The notes beneath the pieces were generated by a model that worked only from the letters and a program-made list of their open reading frames with translations, searched no databases and was not told where the DNA came from. From NCBI GenBank assembly GCA_003254925.1, contig QANZ01029362.1:55504-119503 (forward strand): a stretch of 64,000 bases of DNA, read 5' to 3'. A program made the translations under genes and the position numbers. Source of the DNA: Chamaecrista fasciculata (taxonomy: Eukaryota > Streptophyta > Magnoliopsida > Fabales > Fabaceae). This document shows positions 59,119 to 64,000 of this stretch, in pieces. Numbering within the stretch: position 1 is the stretch's first letter; each line of letters starts with the position of its first letter.

Positions 59119-59445
59119 TCACCGAATTAGTAAGCTAAATGGCACAGAAGGTGTTTGTTGAAATGCCAATGCAGTTCCGTTCACATTGTTGAAAGAGGTA
59201 TCATAGTAGGAATGCTTTGCAACCCCATCTATCTCTATTCCTTGATGGGAAACAAACCAAATAACATAAATTTCATCAATTTGAACAGATTTTGAGAATC
59301 CTTGTGCAGACAGGGGACCACACAAGACACAGGAATAGTTGGCAGCCACAGCATAATCAGCTACTACGTACTTACTTGCCACTTCCTCAAAGGTAATTTT
59401 GTTAGAATCTTTAATTGCCCACCTCTTATAGTTATTTATGTAGTA
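59119..59445 (-). CDS. Unidentified terminal coding exon
   Basis: An open frame ending in a stop at 59119 runs upstream without interruption to about 59445, through ...KRWAIKDSNKITFEEVASKY and VVADYAVAANYSCVLCGPLS. It continues with DEIYVIWFVSHQGIEIDGVA and ends ...QQTPSVPFSLLIR. Amino-acid composition is balanced and unlike the AT-rich noise around it, so I believe it codes. There is no start codon in the conserved-looking part, so it should be a last exon. Candidate acceptors are near 59408-59425. No earlier exons were found up to 61.5 kb on this strand. It could be an orphaned fragment. Family not recognised. Confidence 0.45.
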   Translation of the reverse strand, partial: YYINNYKRWAIKDSNKITFEEVASKYVVADYAVAANYSCVLCGPLSAQGFSKSVQIDEIYVIWFVSHQGIEIDGVAKHSYYDTSFNNVNGTALAFQQTPSVPFSLLIR

Positions 59446-60203
59446 TTGTAGTGAATAGTGATTAAGTGTTTAGGCAGAGATCGGTCATCTTTTATTTATC
59501 TACACTGAGTGACTCTTATAATAAAGAAATTAGTTCAAGGAAAATTAGAGGCAAGACTCAATTCCCATATTTAAAGAGAGTTAACAGTTACCCACATATC
59601 ATGGATATTCACTCCAAATAGTCATACACTATCACATTGCATTAATATTCGGCTTAAGACACAATTACAAGATGAGACCAAAACCCAACTAATCACTGTT
59701 AATTTATAGGTATCATGGTCATAATTAGTTATACATTCAACCAATATTTTAGATAAAGCAAAATTTCAATTAAATAAGCCAAAGTTAAAATAATTTCTAC
59801 CTATTTAATTATAATAATAATGAATGACACTTGTGAACTTTATTTTTCATAAGGCTTGCAATTTCATATTCCTTTCCGAGAATGTGGTTAATTCTTGTTA
59901 TGTAGTGTTTGTTGCCTTTTGCATTTTCTGCTATATTTTATTCCCTAATGTCATTCTGTTGCTTTCGAGCATTTATGTTCTACTTTGGTAGTTGGGAAGG
60001 CTTGAACCTAGTCATGAACCATTTTCCAGCTATGTCTATAAGCGTAGGTGCTTCTTACATGGCTTAATTCTCCCTTCAGGTACAAGTAAAGATCAAATTT
60101 TCATTAAAGGAGCCACTTTGTGCTTCGTCCTTTGTAACGGTAACTTCAGTTATCAATGAGTCGTTGATTTGTATCTGTATGACTTTTAGTTGGTGCATAA
60201 AAC
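59446..60203. other. Intergenic
   Basis: No feature supported. Missing upstream exons of the frame at 59119 would lie here or beyond, but none is visible. Confidence 0.45.
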
Positions 60204-60540
60204 TAAGAGTAAATTTATGATAAGATGATAAATATCTCTATGTAGTTCATGCAAGGTGAAATTATAGATTTTGTCTTTAAAAAAAGTAATTACAATCAAT
60301 TTGATTATTTTTGCTAAACTATTAATTCAAATTTAATAACAAATATAATTTTTTTAAGTAATTTTAACAAAATTTAAAACTACTTTAGATTTATCAATAA
60401 ATTTCGACGAGTATCATTAACAAAAGGATCAAATTGATCGTAATTGTTTCTTTCAGTGACTAAATTGCATAATTTTATTTTTTAGGGACTAAATTAAAAT
60501 ATATATAATCTTTCAGGACCTAATCATTAATTTACTCTAG
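60204..60540. mobile_element. MITE directly upstream of the miR319-like hairpin
   Basis: Left end CTAAGAGTAAATTTATGA and right end TCATTAATTTACTCTAG are inverted matches. Internal inverted phrases AATTACAATCAATTTGAT and ATCAAATTGATCGTAATT support a fold-back. It ends about 77 bp before the hairpin. Confidence 0.65.
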
Positions 60541-60560
60541 AAATAGATTAAGTAAAGTTC

Positions 60561-60568
60561 ATATAAAT
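60561..60568 (+). promoter_or_regulatory. TATA-like box before the miR319-like hairpin
   Basis: ATATAAAT lies about 50 bp before the base of the stem. It is a plausible core promoter, but the sequence is AT-rich and this could be chance. Confidence 0.3.
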
Positions 60569-60616
60569 GAGCTTATTTGGTTTCCTCACTTGAACTTTCA
60601 TCCGGGATTTTCAAGT

Positions 60617-60720
60617 TGTGAAAGTTGCAGAAATGGGAGTTCCTTGCAGCCCGAAACATTCAGAGAGAATCTTCATGGTGTTTTGGACTGAAGGGAGCTC
60701 CTACTTCTTCACTTTCCTCG
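60617..60720 (+). ncRNA. MIR319: miR319-like microRNA hairpin with short loop
   Basis: The 3' arm carries TTGGACTGAAGGGAGCTCCT at 60683-60702, the core of plant miR319 (targets TCP transcription factors, by established knowledge). The 5' arm at 60633-60660 pairs with 60677-60704. Of 28 positions only three are unpaired (60633/60704, 60646/60691, 60650/60687), counting G-U pairs. Pairing continues outward to about 60617/60720 with a few mismatches. The predicted star is about 60636-60656, leaving a 2-nt overhang. The loop is only 16 nt (60661-60676), whereas typical MIR319 foldbacks are about 180-200 nt. An open frame crossing it is incidental. Confidence 0.78.
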
Positions 60721-61586
60721 TGTTCAGAAATCAATCAATCTTCTTCTGTATTACCTCAAAGGATTGTCAGAAAGTTTTGCTTCTCAATTATTATTATTTT
60801 TTTCACCATGTACTATGAACTCTTTTCTTCTCACACAGTATTCTGGATGCCTCGAAATTTACTGAGTAACTTTAATTCTTTACTTCTTCATAGAGCTGAG
60901 TGAAGCATGCTTTTAGATTTTAGACTGATTTTACTATCTATGATGTTTTCTTTGATGCAATTATTTTGTTATCCCCTTGACTTTCAGATTAAGAAACCTA
61001 GTAGATCAAATTTTCTCGTAAAAACTCTTCATTTTACTCTCCATGCAAGGGTATGTTAAACACAAACACTTGGCAAGTTTGTTCAAGTATTTACCCACTG
61101 ATGGCATTTCAATATTCAACCCATTTTTTTTCATCTATCAATATCATTTCCTTGGCAAGTTTCCGCTAGAACTAGCAGAATAAGATTATTGCTAAGTTAT
61201 AAATCTTTCTCTCTCTGCAAATATTGATGGGCCTAACTTCCTAAGATGCTAAAGAGAAACTAATTTCCTTTACTCATGCAGGGGAAGCCTATTCAAATTA
61301 AGGAAACAAACCCACTCAAATCACTTGAAGTGTAAGCTTTATGCAGTCGTTAGACCTCAGAACCTTTATTATCTCTCTCTAAGGAAATCTATATAACTAC
61401 AAGAATCTAAGTGGTTCTCTCCTATGTTCTTATTATCATTCTCTGATTCGTTTCTGCAGCAATAACCAAAACGTTTCTAAGATCCTCAAAAACAAAGTTC
61501 TTCAACAAATCATAAATTATTATTTCTGGTACAAAACAAGCTATACAATTTCTGTATAATCATTTTACATAAGAATTCACGGAAAA
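60721..61586. other. Intergenic
   Basis: Downstream of the hairpin, possibly primary-transcript sequence. No coding or repeat structure recognised. Confidence 0.45.
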
Positions 61587-62454
61587 TTAAGGCAGGCATG
61601 TCACTGGCTCTTGTTGCTGCAACGAAATCATCTCTTGGATATTGCAATTGAAGCTTGAGCAAGACCAAACGGCGTCGTTTGATAAGGGAACAATGGGTAT
61701 GTTGTCACAGTTGCAAATTTCAATCATAGAACCATCTGGGTCATGAAAAAATAGCTGATCAACATAGATATTACCCTCCTGTACTATTCTCTTCACATAC
61801 TGAATCTCCATTTCCTTCAACTTTCTCTCCACTGCTGCTATGCTTTCACACTATACACAATGCACATTTATATATATATGATTAATTAATCCATTCACGT
61901 TAGAATGCTGACACGTAAGATTACATTAGACAAAGACAGAACAACATACTTGGAAAGAAATATGGTTGTCCTTAGGATTAATGTGGCCAATCTTGGGCAT
62001 GCCTTCTGGGTTTTCACATTGGAGGAGATGTATGCCAATCCCATAATTGAATAGCCTGTACAATATCATACAGAACCACATACACAGAGCAATTAGTATT
62101 CAATTTTCAATGTAATATAGAAAATGCAAAGTATGCAAATTTCAAAGGGTTTCTCTGTTTTCCCATGAATTTAGAGAATGCTGAACTGAATTTCATGACT
62201 TGTGTATATGCTATGAAGATGTTGCTCATTGCTCAAGTTTGTGACTTGTATATATGTTTGATTTTTCTCATGAATTCTGAGAATGATGCATGTATAGTTT
62301 GAGCTGCATACCATGCACCATCGAAATTGAAGGAACTGGGTCTCTTGATGGAGAAGAATCCAAGAACATTTTGATAGAAATCAATGGAATCCTCAACTGA
62401 TCTGCACATCAATGAGATGTGGTTCAGCGATTTCAGCTGCAGGGGATTTGCCAT
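61587..62454 (-). CDS. Glyoxalase I-like VOC family protein, 170 aa
   Basis: Member of the vicinal-oxygen-chelate family. Three exons: 62454-62312, 62055-61950 and 61850-61587, with GT-AG introns and an exact frame. It starts MANPLQLKSLNHISLMCRSV. Candidate metal ligands are H12 (LNHISL), H79 (KDNHISFQ) and E127 (GSMIEICN), the usual positions for the fold; a fourth ligand cannot be assigned by eye. FYQNVLGFF and FFHDPDGSMIEICN are family signatures. The size and motifs fit the plant GLYI4/GLYI7 group (At1g15380/At1g80160, from memory), whose role in methylglyoxal metabolism or stress is less certain than for classical GLX1. No organelle signal seen. Confidence 0.9.
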
Positions 62455-63730
62455 TATCAGAGAATGAAGCAGATTTTGAATGGTATGAAGTATGAACTAT
62501 GAAGAAGCAAGAAAAGATTAAGGTGTGGAAGTTTATGATGATTATGTTGCTTTGGCCTCGTTTCTTATATAGAAACAGGAAGATAGACTGTGTCATTTCT
62601 TTCTTCTGCAATTTGTGTTGGGAAAATTGAGGTTTCAAACTTTGGATTTGTTTCTCTTCAGACAGCAGTATCACACGTAGGTTTGCCTTTAGTGAATGAG
62701 AAGGAGATATGCACAAGTTATGTTGCTTCCTGACACGTAAGGATGAGTGTGACTTTATCCATAAGCTTTTGATCTTTTTGTACTCGAATACCAAAATATT
62801 GAAAAGTATTCATTCAAATTTTTTGTTCATAACTAGAGAAAATGGCATAAATAATAATATCAGTGTTACTTGACATTTCTACATGGATCTGTCTAATTAT
62901 GAGACTTGATTTACAGAATTCTGATACGTGATTTTAAAAATTAATAAAAAATATAAATGATATGTTAAAATGTTACTTCTAGCTTATTATGAAACAAAAT
63001 CAGTAAATTATCAATTTAATTTTTGAATTATATAGGTGTTATTATTTTAGTCATTGAATTGTTTAGATGTTTAGTTTTTAATCTTCAATAGACTCATTGC
63101 AATTTAATCATTTAGAAGTAACATGCCAAATTACTCAAATGAAAATCATTTAGAATAATTTTTTTAAAAATGTTTTTTTTCATTTTACCAGTTCAAGAAG
63201 TCATAAGTTATGGTGGAGACTGGAGAGACAAATTGACACTGCAAGGAAACAACCTAATATTTTAGGCCAAATTAACTGATTATGGATTACGCCGTTTTAA
63301 TTGCTTTCCAACTGAAAAGATCGACAAAAAAAAGATTATATTCTATCCTTTGAACTAAAATTTATATAAAAATGAACTTAAAAGCATGACGAAAAACTTA
63401 ATGAAAACTTTGAATTAAAATAAAATTAACTGCGAACACCAAAAATGAATTTTATCTGTGACTAGACCCATTATATAGTTACTGTGATAAGAAAAATAGC
63501 TCTTACTAATGAGGAAAGAAGTGGAGATGTCATTCCCTAATGTATATGAAATGTTTCAATTAAAAGTAATTCAGTCAATTATCATAACAGCCATGCATAT
63601 TAAAATGCCTATCTTGGGTGGAATCTGAAGGGTGATCACCTGAACTATGACGATACAAAGTTACAAACCCATCATATTGTATTATCTACCTATATGTGCA
63701 AGTAATGATGGTAGAAAGAAATTTAAAATA
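62455..63730. other. Upstream of the glyoxalase-like gene, then intergenic
   Basis: Promoter and 5' leader near 62455-62600. The remaining sequence is AT-rich with weak repeat phrases near 63010-63120 (TTTAGTTTTTAATCTTCAAT) and no gene. Confidence 0.5.
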
Positions 63731-64000
63731 GGCCAAAGTCCTATTTTGGTCCCCCAGTTATGCTCCTTGTTCCAAATAGGTCTCCTAGTTATTTTTTGTT
63801 CCATATTGGTCCCCCAGTTATGCAAAACTTGAAAAAGTTGGCCCCTCTAACGTTTTCCATCCATTTTTCCGTTAAAAAAAGAGGAAAAATAAACTTTCAT
63901 CCCCAAAAGTTTTATTTTCTTATATTAAGGTCCTTTTCTTTTTATAATAGGATCAAAACGTAAGAAAAGAAAGTAAATTAAGATTTTAAGTGAATTTACC
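63731..64000 (+). mobile_element. Dispersed repeat copy 2 (GGCCAAAGT-end MITE), cut by window end
   Basis: Starts GGCCAAAGTCCTATTTTGGT and aligns throughout with 40049-40326, in the same orientation, including GTTTTCCATCCATTTTTCCG and TTTTTATAATAGGATCAAA. Substitutions are scattered. Its right end is outside the window. Confidence 0.78.

Noticed and set aside
1..64000. CRISPR arrays, tRNA or rRNA genes
   Set aside because: No regularly spaced short repeats with unique spacers, no tRNA cloverleaf arms with a GGTTCGA-type loop in context, and no rRNA signature were seen; the tandem arrays present are retroelement-internal.

Overview
This window is nuclear DNA of a flowering plant, almost certainly a eudicot. 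It is AT-rich, its genes are split by GT-AG introns, and it holds plant-specific families (clustered F-box genes, a MAPK-substrate/MASS-like protein, a plant-type long dynein light chain, a mitochondrial cytochrome b5 reductase-like enzyme) among dense MITEs and retroelement debris. The species cannot be fixed from the sequence.

Layout. (1) 1-13.4 kb: six F-box-type genes, all on the minus strand. Five share one architecture: a short first exon, a phase-1 intron and a long second exon with F-box-associated motifs. One of these five has lost its F-box. The sixth is a single-exon gene of another F-box family. The DNA between them carries several local direct duplications. (2) 15.2-17.5 kb: an eight-exon, 559-residue RPA70-like single-strand DNA-binding protein on the minus strand, with one probable GC-AG intron. 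(3) 20.4-27.0 kb: a complete 13-exon NADH-cytochrome b5 reductase-like gene (326 aa, +). (4) 27.5-28.8 kb: a GC-rich LTR fragment and a short retroposon with a 10-bp target duplication. (5) 29.2-32.7 kb: a three-exon gene for a three-finger CCCH protein (533 aa, +). (6) 34.5-38.9 kb: a non-coding LTR retroelement whose body is two tandem arrays. (7) 41.2 kb: a 99-aa MASS-like MAPK substrate (+), after a 770-bp assembly gap. (8) 47.4-49.8 kb: a two-exon LC8-type dynein light chain with an N-terminal RKS repeat domain (-), with a Mutator-type MITE in its intron. (9) 50-59 kb: gene-poor and full of fold-back elements. (10) 59.1-62.5 kb: an unidentified terminal coding exon (-), a miR319-like hairpin (+) and a three-exon glyoxalase-I/VOC gene (-).

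Most notable observations: a compact hairpin carrying an exact 20-nt miR319 core on its 3' arm; a recurring class of tiny insertions (about 13-25 bp, mostly an oligo-T or oligo-A run plus a few bases) flanked by 14-19 bp direct repeats, which look like almost completely truncated LINE insertions; MITEs with 9-bp target duplications; an F-box gene without an F-box; and a light chain with four RKS repeats. The genes do not form one pathway. They are ordinary plant loci separated by transposon-rich DNA. I did not find a clearly new multigene system.
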